In this document: positions 34,582 to 42,195 of the stretch, one piece after another
Numbering within the stretch: the first letter of the stretch is position 1
Layout: every line of letters starts with the position of its first letter
Assembly: GCA_023388495.1 (NCBI GenBank)
Contig: JAEWGC010000038.1
Coordinates: forward strand, 1-42,252
Direction of reading: 5' to 3'
Source of the DNA: Bacillota bacterium
GTDB taxonomy: Bacteria > Bacillota > Clostridia > Tissierellales > Tissierellaceae
Length of the DNA stretch: 42,252 nt
Made by a program: the position numbers and the translations under genes
Notes under the pieces: model-generated
What the model was told of the DNA's origin: nothing
What the model saw: the letters and a program-made list of their open reading frames with translations, nothing else
Databases searched by the model: none

Positions 34582-34908
34582 ATGGTAGGAAAATATAAGG
34601 TAATAACTTTGTGTGGGAGTACAAGGTTTAAAGACGAGTTCTTGCAAGTACAAAAACAATTAACTCTAGAAGGTAATATAGTTATTTCAGTAGGATTGTT
34701 TGGACATGCTGATGGTGAGTTTGGAGATGTCATCACTCCTGAAATTAAGCTAATGCTTGACGATATACATAAAAGAAAAATCGATATGTCTGATGAAATT
34801 TATGTCATTAACAAAAACGGATACATAGGTGAAAGTACAAAAAGTGAAATAGGATATGCTATAAAAACGAGAAAAAGGGTTAATTATTTAGAGTATCATA
34901 ATGCCTAG
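34582..34908 (+). CDS. Nucleoside 2-deoxyribosyltransferase-like protein
   Basis: The 108-residue protein has the N-terminal ITLCGSTRFKDEFLQVQKQL and the later MSDEIYVINKNGYIGESTKS with EIGYAIKTRKRVNYLE. This is the fold shared by nucleoside 2-deoxyribosyltransferases, DNPH1-like hydrolases and DUF4406. CGSTRF forms the base/phosphate loop, and GESTKSEIG carries the expected catalytic Glu. A role in nucleotide or modified-base salvage is likely, with substrate unknown. The ATG follows GAGGG. The gene is probably cotranscribed with the GNAT upstream and ends before a hairpin terminator of the repeat family. Confidence 0.78.
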   Translation: MVGKYKVITLCGSTRFKDEFLQVQKQLTLEGNIVISVGLFGHADGEFGDVITPEIKLMLDDIHKRKIDMSDEIYVINKNGYIGESTKSEIGYAIKTRKRVNYLEYHNA

Positions 34909-34965
34909 TCTGTTTCGGAATATTTATATTTTATGTAACAAATGTATAAGTCAATATTTAATCAA

Positions 34966-35006
34966 AATACCGTATTATTCAGAAATGAATTCTGCGGTTT
35001 TTTTAT
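34966..35006 (+). terminator. Repeat copy A: terminator-like hairpin
   Basis: AATACCGTATTATTCAG starts a two-step hairpin (AATACCG with CGGTTTT; ATTCA-GAAA-TGAAT inside) followed by a T tract. It closes the GNAT/deoxyribosyltransferase unit. The DNA just after it (GCGACATAGCTATTGAAAATG) matches the inner part of copy B. Confidence 0.65.
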
Positions 35007-35174
35007 ATCGTATAGCAAGAAAGATGCGACATAGCTATTGAAAATGGAAACCTTCTTTAACAATGTAGGAAATATGGTATAATCTTCTTGTGTGATAAAT
35101 CAAATTAGTAATGAATTGGGTATACCCTTAATAAAGAATATAATTGATTTAATACAAATAGGGAGTGTGATATC

Positions 35175-35291
35175 ATGAATATTAATCTCATGGATAGAAA
35201 AATGATTAAAATGCCCTGTGCAAAGTCTGTAGGTATGAGTTTGGGCGACAATTTGCACAGGGATAGATATTTAGTCGCTTTTGATAAATAA
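35175..35291 (+). CDS. Possible 38-residue protein containing a perfect inverted repeat
   Basis: The ATG at 35175 follows GGGAGTG and the frame encodes MNINLMDRKMIKMPCAKSVG and 18 more residues. CCCTGTGCAAA (35214-35224) and TTTGCACAGGG (35252-35262) form a perfect 11-bp stem with a 27-base loop inside it. The stem suggests that the DNA or RNA structure, not the peptide, may be what matters. I do not recognise it. Confidence 0.3.
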   Translation: MNINLMDRKMIKMPCAKSVGMSLGDNLHRDRYLVAFDK

Positions 35292-35352
35292 ATTCATATA
35301 TATACAGGCTTTGTTTCCTTAGTTAAATAATAAATTTAAGGAAGTGAGCTTT

Positions 35353-35622
35353 ATGAAATATGTAAGAATTGATAGAATATTACCAGATGATTTAGTTAAA
35401 GAAATTCAAAAGTATATACAAGGTGAATATGTATACATCCCTTCCATTCCTGAAAAGAGAAAAAGATGGGGTGAAAAATCTAAAAGCCGAGATTATATAA
35501 AAGCCAGAAATGCAAAGATTCTAAACCAATATATAGGTGGTCAATCAATTAGCAGTCTAGCTGAAGAATTTTTTCTTTCAGATAGTAGTATTAAGAAAAT
35601 TGTATATAAAAAAGATAAGTAG
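35353..35622 (+). CDS. CD3324-family small DNA-binding-like protein
   Basis: The 89-residue protein resembles the clostridial CD3324 family. An N-terminal MKYVRIDRILPDDLVKEIQK is followed by YIQGEYVYIPSIPEKRKRWG and a C-terminal helix-turn-helix (ISSLAEEFFLSDSSIKKIVY) of the Mor/homeodomain-like type. It is probably a small transcription factor or phage-Mor-like regulator; no target is known. GGAAGTGAG precedes the ATG 35353. It is a single gene with its own terminator. Confidence 0.78.
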   Translation: MKYVRIDRILPDDLVKEIQKYIQGEYVYIPSIPEKRKRWGEKSKSRDYIKARNAKILNQYIGGQSISSLAEEFFLSDSSIKKIVYKKDK

Positions 35623-35625
35623 GTT

Positions 35626-35662
35626 AAAGCTACCACACATTACAAGAGTGGTAGCTTTTGTG
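35626..35662 (+). terminator. Terminator after the CD3324-type gene
   Basis: AAAGCTACCAC and GTGGTAGCTTT form an 11-bp perfect stem around ACATTACAAGA, followed by TTG. Confidence 0.75.
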
Positions 35663-35799
35663 TAAAAGATGATATAGAATTGATTATTATCTTTCTTAAA
35701 AAATGTAGAAGCTTTAAAATGATATTGAAGATAAAATTCATTTTAAAAATGAATTTGTAATTCTTCTCGTAGATATTATAACAAAAGGAGAGAATCAAA

Positions 35800-36213
35800 G
35801 TGAATAAAAAAATATCATTAATTCATTCTACAAATTTAGCTCCAGTAGATTATGCTTATGCTGGACATATACCTTCAGGAATGGACTTATTATTTTTGGC
35901 GGGGGCATGTCCCATTAATAAAAACGGAGAAGTATCTGGCTTGAGTGATTATGAGCTTCAGGCAAAACTTTGTGTAGAGAATTTGAAGGAAGCACTGAAG
36001 GACTGTGGAGCTACTTTGGAAGACGTAGTATATACCAGAGTTCTTGTAGCATCTCACGATCAGTCAGATTTGGTAACTGCATGGGAAGCAATAAGAAAAG
36101 AGTTTAGTAATCATGATGTTCCAAGTACCTTATTTGGAGTTACAGTATTAGGATATACAAATCAATTGGTGGAGATTGAAGCAGTAGCAGCAGTAGAAAA
36201 CAATACAAAATGA
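35800..36213 (+). CDS. RidA-family (YjgF/YER057c/UK114) protein
   Basis: The 137-residue protein belongs to the RidA family, whose best-known members hydrolyse reactive enamine/imine intermediates from PLP enzymes. Seen are LFLAGACPINKNGEV, CVENLKEALKDCGATLEDVV, the conserved arginine in YTRVLVAS (position near 87) and the glutamates of VEIEAVAAV. The N-terminus ISLIHSTNLAPVDYAYAG is longer than the archetype. The start is GTG after AAAGGAGAG. The gene is alone; a link to the PLP enzymes elsewhere in the window is possible but unsupported. Confidence 0.87.
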   Translation: MNKKISLIHSTNLAPVDYAYAGHIPSGMDLLFLAGACPINKNGEVSGLSDYELQAKLCVENLKEALKDCGATLEDVVYTRVLVASHDQSDLVTAWEAIRKEFSNHDVPSTLFGVTVLGYTNQLVEIEAVAAVENNTK

Positions 36214-36550
36214 TTGAAGTATAGAGTTGAACTAATTTGCATCATTTTTATTAGATGTAGCAAAGATGTAATTAATAATTATTTAAAATACCGTATTATT
36301 CAGAAATGAATTGTGCGGTATTTTTTATGTCGCATTACAAGAACTTAATGTAGCTCATGTTTTTATGCGACGTAGCTATTGAAAATGAAGGTGCAAACAT
36401 TGTACATTGAAAACTGAATAATACGGTATTAGAAAATAAAAGTATTTACCATATATATCCAATAAATTTATTATATATGTTATAATCTCCACATAAGTAA
36501 TTCGGAACAGTATAAAAGTGTGCTGCTATAATTAATAAGGAGGCAAACCT
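36214..36550. other. Gap filled by repeat copy B and a promoter
   Basis: The gap holds the 144-bp element described below and a TATAAT (36481-36486) in the block shared with copy C. The next gene's ribosome site AAGGAGG lies at 36538-36544. Confidence 0.5.
36287..36430. repeat. Repeat copy B: 144-bp element with 17-bp terminal inverted repeats
   Basis: AATACCGTATTATTCAG at 36287-36303 and its exact reverse complement CTGAATAATACGGTATT at 36414-36430 bound the element. Inside, TATGTCGCAT (36326) and ATGCGACGTA (36365) form a second, nearly perfect inverted pair. Its left end also works as a terminator hairpin (AATACCG...CGGTATTTTTT). The right part, GAAAATGAAGGTGCAAACAT, resembles the last codons of the 33659-33862 gene. 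Partial copies lie at 33866, 34966 and 42088. Confidence 0.65.
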
Positions 36551-36742
36551 ATGTATCAATATAAAAGTGTAAAATTAGCTATAAAAGGATTTATTGTATC
36601 AGAATTAGAAAATCATAATGAAATCATTGATAAATATGCTAGAGAAGGTTGGAGATTAGTACAAATTCTTCCTGTGAAATATGCTTCTAATGGTGTACCC
36701 ATGGAATTGGAAATTATTTTTGAACGAGGAATAGATAATTAG
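36551..36742 (+). CDS. Small DUF4177-like protein
   Basis: The 63-residue protein has the compact pattern of DUF4177: a strand (YQYKSVKLAIKG), a helix (NHNEIIDKYAREGWRLVQIL) with the conserved GWRLV turn, and a C-terminal strand ending LEIIFER. Its function is unknown. The ATG follows AAGGAGG. The GNAT-like gene follows 33 bases later and is probably cotranscribed. Confidence 0.7.
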   Translation: MYQYKSVKLAIKGFIVSELENHNEIIDKYAREGWRLVQILPVKYASNGVPMELEIIFERGIDN

Positions 36743-36775
36743 TATTAAGGATTAATTTCAAAGGGAGTATAGACT

Positions 36776-37630
36776 ATGATAAAAACAGTTAACAAACTAG
36801 ATGAAGTGATAGATTTTGCATGGGAGTTATGTCAAGATGATCTCTATGCAAGTTATCATAGGTTGAGTTCAATAGAAAAGGTTAAAGAATATATTGAAAG
36901 GGCTATGAATTCAGAGTTTGAAAGAATAATAGCTTATTATCGTCAGAATGTATTATGTGGAGCTTGTATATACTTTTGGAAATCTAATGAAAAATATGTA
37001 CAAACAACAATGTTCTTAATAAAAGAAAATTATGATGAAATTGCAGAAGAATTTATTACTTATATAGGTGAGCAATTACCTATATATGAATTATTCATAG
37101 GTGTACCTTTTTCAAATACAAATGCTAACCAATATTTCAAGAAAAGAAATTTTAGATGTATCGATTCTTTAATAGATACCAGATTATTTAATTTACAATT
37201 ACATATAAACATAAAACATGATTTGGTAGAAAAGATTACTAAAGATAATTTTAAAGAATATGAAATATTTCATGATAAATATGCAATTCCTTTAGAAATG
37301 TATTATAATAGCAAAAACTTACAAAAAGAAATAGAAAGATTTAGAGTATTTGTTTTTAAAGAAAGCGGAGTAATTCATGCAAGTGTTTTCGTTAAAACAG
37401 CTAAAGAAATCGCAGAAGTCTTTGGTTTGTTTATTGATCATGAATATAAAGATAGAAATATTGAAAGTATTTTAATTGATGAAGTATTGATGCAATTATA
37501 TAACGAGTTTGGTAGATTAAAGGAAGTCCTATATTTTATTGATGAAGATAGTACTGAAGAATTAAATTCAGCTTTAGCTGCGGGTTTTAATATTAATGAC
37601 ACATACAGATGTTATAAATGTATACTTTAG
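36776..37630 (+). CDS. GNAT-fold protein with two half-domains, function unknown
   Basis: The 284-residue protein resembles a GNAT acetyltransferase with an N-terminal half (about 1-130, FERIIAYYRQNVLCGACIYF) and a C-terminal half (about 180-284, VIHASVFVKTAKEIAEVFGL and FIDHEYKDRNIESILIDEVL). The C-terminal acetyl-CoA loop reads DHEYKDRNIESI instead of the usual R/Q-x-x-G-x-G/A, so acetyl-CoA binding by this half is uncertain. A GGGAG site precedes the ATG. The gene is probably cotranscribed with the DUF4177-like gene. Confidence 0.65.
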   Translation: MIKTVNKLDEVIDFAWELCQDDLYASYHRLSSIEKVKEYIERAMNSEFERIIAYYRQNVLCGACIYFWKSNEKYVQTTMFLIKENYDEIAEEFITYIGEQLPIYELFIGVPFSNTNANQYFKKRNFRCIDSLIDTRLFNLQLHINIKHDLVEKITKDNFKEYEIFHDKYAIPLEMYYNSKNLQKEIERFRVFVFKESGVIHASVFVKTAKEIAEVFGLFIDHEYKDRNIESILIDEVLMQLYNEFGRLKEVLYFIDEDSTEELNSALAAGFNINDTYRCYKCIL

Positions 37631-37706
37631 ATGCATATAATTTTAATTTGATGTCTAAAAGTACTAATTTATGTATAAAAAGATAAAATAGGAAAGAGGA
37701 GAATCT

Positions 37707-38630
37707 ATGAATGTGTTTAATGAACTAAAATTTAAGTCATATTTATGGAAGGGACAATTGTATGATGCGGTTAAGTATCTAAGTATTTTCAAAGAAAAGA
37801 AGGATTTATTTAATAAGTATATTGATATTTTTGAAAAAGGACAATGTTACAAGAGAACAGATAATGAAGTGATTGGAGATATAGATAAAATATATCAAAA
37901 TTACTATAGAGATGTATTTTGGAGGAATGTTCAAAATGAGAAAGCAGAGAAAACACTATTCAAGAGATTAACGGAATACTGCGAGGAAAGGTTTCACTCT
38001 ATAACAGATGGTGATATAGAAAATGAAATTGAAAAAGTAGTTAAAAGAGAAGGTTATGAATATTTAGGAGGGAAAACATCAGGTTTCTATGGTCCATATA
38101 TCTGGGAAACCTCTACAAGGGTAACCTATGATGTGGAATTACCAAGTGGTATAGAACCTTATACTATAATAATGATGGATGGCTTTATATCTCGTAGCTG
38201 GTTGGATTTTATTTCATTTGGTATTACTGGAACGGGCGGATGGGTAGGTAAGGATGGGACTTTGTGTTGTGTGAAAAGTGTATATGATACTGAAAGCAAG
38301 GAATTCAACATTTCATTTTTAAAGCATGAGGCACAACATGGATATGATATTAAAAAATTTCCAGATATATCAAGTGCCCATTTAGAATATCGTGCAAAAC
38401 TAGTGGAGTTGATTTATTGGCCAGATTGTAAAAAGATGCTTGAAATAATAAATGAAGCAGATAATACTAATCCTGATAATGGACATTCAATAGCTGCTCA
38501 TAGGATTGTTACTGAAATGTCCAAAGAAATCTTTAACTGCGAATATATGGATAATGAAGAAACGTGGATGAATAGAGTGAGTGATATTAATAGATGTGCT
38601 TTAGACCTTTTGAGATGTGATAGGGCATGA
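37707..38630 (+). CDS. Unrecognised protein with HExxH zinc-peptidase-like motif
   Basis: The 307-residue protein has no signal peptide. After a Lys/Glu-rich helical first third there is a beta-rich middle (DVELPSGIEPYTIIMMDGF) and then FLKHEAQHGYD with HEAQH at 207-211. A glutamate in SAHLEYRAKL (E227) lies 16 residues later, a spacing that would fit a gluzincin-type metallopeptidase. Cysteines occur at about 187-188 and in the C-terminal region. I do not recognise the family. AGAGGAG precedes the ATG. It follows the GNAT-like gene by 76 bases without an obvious terminator, so an operon is possible. Confidence 0.7.
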   Translation: MNVFNELKFKSYLWKGQLYDAVKYLSIFKEKKDLFNKYIDIFEKGQCYKRTDNEVIGDIDKIYQNYYRDVFWRNVQNEKAEKTLFKRLTEYCEERFHSITDGDIENEIEKVVKREGYEYLGGKTSGFYGPYIWETSTRVTYDVELPSGIEPYTIIMMDGFISRSWLDFISFGITGTGGWVGKDGTLCCVKSVYDTESKEFNISFLKHEAQHGYDIKKFPDISSAHLEYRAKLVELIYWPDCKKMLEIINEADNTNPDNGHSIAAHRIVTEMSKEIFNCEYMDNEETWMNRVSDINRCALDLLRCDRA

Positions 38631-38732
38631 CTTAGAAATAGGGCTATTATTACCTAATATTAGTGATTAGATAAGTAGTGATTTAGCAACTAATAAAAAT
38701 ACTTTCTTAGTGATAAGTTAATGAACATCATT

Positions 38733-38771
38733 TATACTTTGGGACTTAACAGTAGAAAAATGTTCAGCAAG
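38733..38771 (+). repeat. Short dispersed repeat, copy 2
   Basis: TATACTTTGGGACTTAACAG and the bases after it match 30376-30414. Here the repeat lies just upstream of the Nudix gene's ribosome sites, so it could contribute a promoter or leader. Confidence 0.4.
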
Positions 38772-38797
38772 GAGGTTTTGTAAGGAGGGGATAACTG

Positions 38798-39214
38798 ATG
38801 GTTCAAAGAATAAATGTACAAGTATTTGTTTTTTGTAAAAATCAATCTTTTAAGGTTCTTATTTTAAAGCGAACTTCTAAAAGGAGTGGTTATTGGCAAC
38901 CAGTATGTGGTGGTGTCGAGGGAGGAGAAGAACTGATAGAAACAGTTTTACGAGAAGTTTCAGAGGAAACTGGAATGAAGGATATAAAGTCAATTGTAGA
39001 TTTAAAATATACATTTACATACAAAGAAACTAAAAAAGGTGTATTAATGGATATGCAAGATTTTTGTTTTGCTGTTGAAGTTGAAAATATATTTGATGTA
39101 AAATTATCTGATGAGCATGAAAAATATAAATGGTGTTCATATATTGAAGCAAAAGAATATCTAAAATGGGAGCATAGCTTAAATGCATTAGAAAGATTAA
39201 TGCAGAAGATCTAA
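38798..39214 (+). CDS. Nudix hydrolase
   Basis: The 138-residue protein carries a complete Nudix box at about 38-60: GGVEGGEELIETVLREVSEE followed by TGM, matching G-x5-E-x7-R-E-U-x-E-E-x-G-U. Such enzymes cleave nucleoside diphosphates linked to another group and need a divalent metal. The N-terminal VQVFVFCKNQSFKVLILKRT with RSGYWQPVCGG resembles dihydroneopterin-triphosphate/MutT-like members, but the substrate is not certain. AAGGAGGGG precedes the ATG. Confidence 0.9.
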   Translation: MVQRINVQVFVFCKNQSFKVLILKRTSKRSGYWQPVCGGVEGGEELIETVLREVSEETGMKDIKSIVDLKYTFTYKETKKGVLMDMQDFCFAVEVENIFDVKLSDEHEKYKWCSYIEAKEYLKWEHSLNALERLMQKI

Positions 39215-39365
39215 TAAGAATTAAGAAGATGAGTGAGAGAATATAGACTCCACAGAGGGAGAACTATCAATATATTCTTGTTGTTATTTATTATGTATGG
39301 CAAGAATGGAAAAGAAATTTGGATAAAAAGTGTATATATTGTAATTACCACGTGGAACAAAGAAG

Positions 39366-40292
39366 GTGAAGGATTTGGAATTAAAAGCTATTATATTTGA
39401 TAGTCTAAAATATATTGAGAAAAATATTAATGAATCTATAACTGTAGAAGATGTTGCAAAAAATGCAGGATATTCACTATATTATTTTTCAAGGATGTTT
39501 AAAAAGCATATGGGATTAACAATTATGGAATATGTAAAGTACCGAAGATTGATTAAGGCTTCGGAAGAAATAGTAAATGGAAAGAAAATAATTGATATTG
39601 CATTTGATTATGGCTATCAGTCACATAGTGGTTTTACAAAAGCATTTAAAAACAAATTTGGTTTTTCACCAGCACTTTTAAGAGCATTTAGTTTTCAAAT
39701 TAATTGTTTAGGGGGTAATTATAATATGAGTCATGTATTCATGAAATATACAGCTATTCATGCTACAAAAGAGGAGTTATATGAACTATTGATTGCTACT
39801 ATAAATGAGAATATGCTGGAATATGACCTTGAAGAGATTAGGAAGGCATATGAAATTGCCTGTATAGCATATAATGGAAAAAAGAGATATTCAAATGACG
39901 ATTATGTAACTCATCCGATTAATGTTGCCATTCTTTTATCAGAGATGGAGGCGAGTGAGGAGATAGTCATAGCTGGCTTGTTACATGATATTATTTTAGA
40001 GAAAGCTAATATATCTCTTGAAGAAGTCAGGAATGAGTTTTCTGATCGAGTTGCCAATATTATTAAAGGTGTAGCAGAATTCAATGAAAATAGTGATATA
40101 ACTGACGAAGATGTAATAATGGTTAAATTGGCTGAAAGACTTCATAATATGAGAACAATTGAGTTTATAGATGAAATACGTTGGAAAGAGAAGGCAAAAG
40201 AAACAATAGAAGTATTTTTACCAGTAGCAGTAAAACTAAATAATGAAAAGATAGTGGCTGAATTAAATGATCTAGCAGTGAAGTATATTTGA
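39366..40292 (+). CDS. AraC-type DNA-binding domain fused to a RelA/SpoT-like HD domain
   Basis: Residues 1-105 form an AraC/XylS double helix-turn-helix (ITVEDVAKNAGYSLYYFSRM, then IDIAFDYGYQSHSGFTKAFK and FGFSPALLR). Residues about 150-300 resemble the HD hydrolase domain of RelA/SpoT and MESH1: AYEIACIAYNGKKRYSNDDY, then THPINVAILLSEME (H183), GLLHDI (H207, D208), FSDRVANIIKGVAEF and KLAERLHNMRT. The last motif has E257 where RelA/SpoT has the metal-binding Asp, and the usual VVEDTD after HD reads IILEKAN. It may therefore sense rather than hydrolyse (p)ppGpp-like nucleotides, or act on another one. No synthetase, TGS or ACT domain is present. The start is GTG 39366 or, perhaps better placed, TTG 39375. 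Confidence 0.8.
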   Translation: MKDLELKAIIFDSLKYIEKNINESITVEDVAKNAGYSLYYFSRMFKKHMGLTIMEYVKYRRLIKASEEIVNGKKIIDIAFDYGYQSHSGFTKAFKNKFGFSPALLRAFSFQINCLGGNYNMSHVFMKYTAIHATKEELYELLIATINENMLEYDLEEIRKAYEIACIAYNGKKRYSNDDYVTHPINVAILLSEMEASEEIVIAGLLHDIILEKANISLEEVRNEFSDRVANIIKGVAEFNENSDITDEDVIMVKLAERLHNMRTIEFIDEIRWKEKAKETIEVFLPVAVKLNNEKIVAELNDLAVKYI

Positions 40293-40299
40293 AATTCTA

Positions 40300-40510
40300 T
40301 CAATGGGGAAATATTTATCAGACCCACATCGTAAAAAAGTAAATGATACCTATTTGAAATAGAAAGAGAAGATAGAAGTTTATGAGGGATGTTATTATTT
40401 CGTTGCAGTTTCAAAGGAAACTGGAAATTATATTGGAACATGTAGTGCTGATCCAAGTGAAGGCAAAAAGCACTGGAATTTAGGCTATGCCATTCATAAA
40501 AACTATTTTT
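40300..40510 (+). pseudogene. GNAT acetyltransferase fragment
   Basis: One frame gives KYLSDPHRKKVNDTYLK and a stop, followed in another phase by YFVAVSKETGNYIGTCSADP and KKHWNLGYAIHKNY. This is the N-terminal and central part of a RimJ-type acetyltransferase. No start codon is visible and the acetyl-CoA loop is missing. The intact GNAT gene that follows is a different member of the same superfamily. Confidence 0.6.
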
Positions 40511-40562
40511 ATATATTACGACTCATTAATATATTACGTCTTAATCTAATGGGGGTAGGGAA

Positions 40563-41057
40563 ATGCAAAATAGAATATACTTTGAAAAATTTGTTTCTGA
40601 TGATGACTTTCGGTATTATTTAAATTTAGTTTCAAATGAAAAGGTAATGGTAATGAATTATGGACGAGTATTTACACTGGAAGAAGCAAATCTAATTTAT
40701 AAAAGTATGCTGAAAAATAATGAAGATTATGAAGGTTTTGGGTATTTTAAAGTTTTTGAAAAGGCTACAAATGCTTTTATAGGGTCGGGTGCAATAACAA
40801 TAAACAATGATTTTAGCGAGGCAGAGATTGAATATATGCTTATGCCTGACTATTGGGAAAAAGGATATGGAAGTGAGATTGTAAGGGAATTATTGAAAAA
40901 AGTCGAAGGAGCAAAGGGTATATATAAAGTCATAGCAATAACAGACACTGATAATTTGGCATCGAAAAAAATACTGTTGAATAATGGATTCAAACCATAC
41001 AAGGTATTTGAGATTGATGATGGTTCGCTTGCTGAAATGCATAGAAAAGAAATATAA
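40563..41057 (+). CDS. GNAT N-acetyltransferase, RimJ/RimL type
   Basis: The 164-residue protein has the RimJ/RimL-like layout. An N-terminal FEKFVSDDDFRYYLNLVSNE is followed by FIGSGAITINNDFSEAEIEY and the acetyl-CoA loop MLMPDYWEKGYGSEIVRELL (around residues 92-111), then ITDTDNLASKKILLNNGFK. It may acetylate an amine on a small molecule or protein N-terminus; substrate unknown. GGGGGTAGGG precedes the ATG. It sits between two AraC-type regulators. Confidence 0.87.
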   Translation: MQNRIYFEKFVSDDDFRYYLNLVSNEKVMVMNYGRVFTLEEANLIYKSMLKNNEDYEGFGYFKVFEKATNAFIGSGAITINNDFSEAEIEYMLMPDYWEKGYGSEIVRELLKKVEGAKGIYKVIAITDTDNLASKKILLNNGFKPYKVFEIDDGSLAEMHRKEI

Positions 41058-41146
41058 GCATATTTAATAGATGGATAAAGATGAGCAAACTTGGATAGGA
41101 AATATACTAAGAATAACCTTACAATATAGATACGAGGTGATAATAA

Positions 41147-42007
41147 ATGGACTGTATTCAAAGTGTACAAAAGGCAATAGAATATATGGAAGATCATATT
41201 CTAGAAAACATTAATTATGAAGATGTAGCGAGACAGGTATATATGTCAAACTATCATTTTCATAGGATATTTAGTATGATTACGGGAATAACAGCCAATG
41301 AATACATTCGAAATCGAAAGCTTTCAATTGCAGGTCAAGAATTGATAATGTCAAATAAGAAAGTAATTGATATTGCAATGAAATATAGCTATGATTCTCC
41401 AGAAAGCTTTACTAAAGCTTTTTCCAGATTTCATGGAGTAACACCTATCGTAGCAAAACGTTCTGGAATGCAGTTAAAATCATTTAATCGTCTTGTAATG
41501 AAAATTAAATTGGAAGGTGGGACGGTTATGAAATACAAAATCGTAGAGAAAGAAGAATTTAAACTGTTGGCTAAAGTTAAGGCATTTAGAAATGAATCGA
41601 TTTCAGAAGAAGGTAATACAGAGATACCAGATTTTTGGAAACAATGTGGAGAGAATGGAGTATTTGATGTGCTGACCAAACATACTATAGAGCATGATGC
41701 TTATGGAGTATGTGCTCCTATATCAAAAGAAAGCATCTATTTTGACTATGGTATAGCTATGAAATATGATGGTGGGGATATTCCAGAAGGATATAAATTA
41801 TGGCATGTGAAACCAACCTTATGGGCAGTATTTGAATGTGTGGGAGATAATGGCGAATGTATAGGAGAAACATGGGATAGAATCTTTAAAGAATTCTTAC
41901 CAAGTTCAGATTATAATATGTTAGATGATACAGATTTTGAATTATATCCAGAAAACAATAATTCTGATTGTTTTTGCGAAATATGGATTCCAGTAGAGAG
42001 AAAATAA
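41147..42007 (+). CDS. AraC-family regulator with GyrI-like effector-binding domain
   Basis: The 286-residue protein has an N-terminal AraC DNA-binding domain (about 1-107; INYEDVARQVYMSNYHFHRI and VIDIAMKYSYDSPESFTKAF). A GyrI-like/AraC effector-binding domain follows (about 125-286; KYKIVEKEEFKLLAKVKAFR, IPEGYKLWHVKPTLWAVFEC and FELYPENNNSDCFCEIWIPV). Such Rob/SoxS-like proteins bind hydrophobic drugs or other small molecules and turn on detoxification genes; the ligand here is unknown. ACGAGGTGA precedes the ATG. The gene may control the neighbouring GNAT. Confidence 0.9.
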   Translation: MDCIQSVQKAIEYMEDHILENINYEDVARQVYMSNYHFHRIFSMITGITANEYIRNRKLSIAGQELIMSNKKVIDIAMKYSYDSPESFTKAFSRFHGVTPIVAKRSGMQLKSFNRLVMKIKLEGGTVMKYKIVEKEEFKLLAKVKAFRNESISEEGNTEIPDFWKQCGENGVFDVLTKHTIEHDAYGVCAPISKESIYFDYGIAMKYDGGDIPEGYKLWHVKPTLWAVFECVGDNGECIGETWDRIFKEFLPSSDYNMLDDTDFELYPENNNSDCFCEIWIPVERK

Positions 42008-42195
42008 TGTAGTACTTAATTTGTATTTATAGTTAAGACACATTTTTATATTAACGTAGTAGTTATTAAAGCTAAATATTTCATTGAAATACCGTATTAT
42101 TCAAAAAGGGATTTTATGGTATTTTGTAAGCGTCTAATAATAGATGTATTGTATAATTATAGGGATATCGGTATGATATCCCTATAATAGTTTTA
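42008..42195. other. Gap with repeat copy D and a hairpin
   Basis: AATACCGTATTATTCA (42088-42103) is one arm of the dispersed repeat and begins a terminator-like hairpin with GGTATTTTG at about 42117. ATAGGGATATC and GATATCCCTAT at 42160-42186 form a second perfect stem with a short loop, which could terminate transcription from either side. Confidence 0.55.

Larger units (their letters stand above)
34909..35352. other. Gap with repeat A, a structured mini-frame and a promoter
   Basis: Besides the repeat and the 38-codon frame described separately, TATGGTATAATCTTC near 35073 contains a good -10 (TATAAT). A T/A-rich leader follows to the CD3324-type gene. Confidence 0.4.

Noticed and set aside
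35175..35291. Known riboswitch class upstream of the CD3324-type gene
   Set aside because: The stem is perfect, but the loop matches no riboswitch core that I can recall, so no class is claimed.
33841..42103. Chromosomal integron: small single genes separated by repeats
   Set aside because: No integron integrase gene is seen, and the repeats look like terminators and promoter pieces and lack the paired R/L box layout of attC sites.
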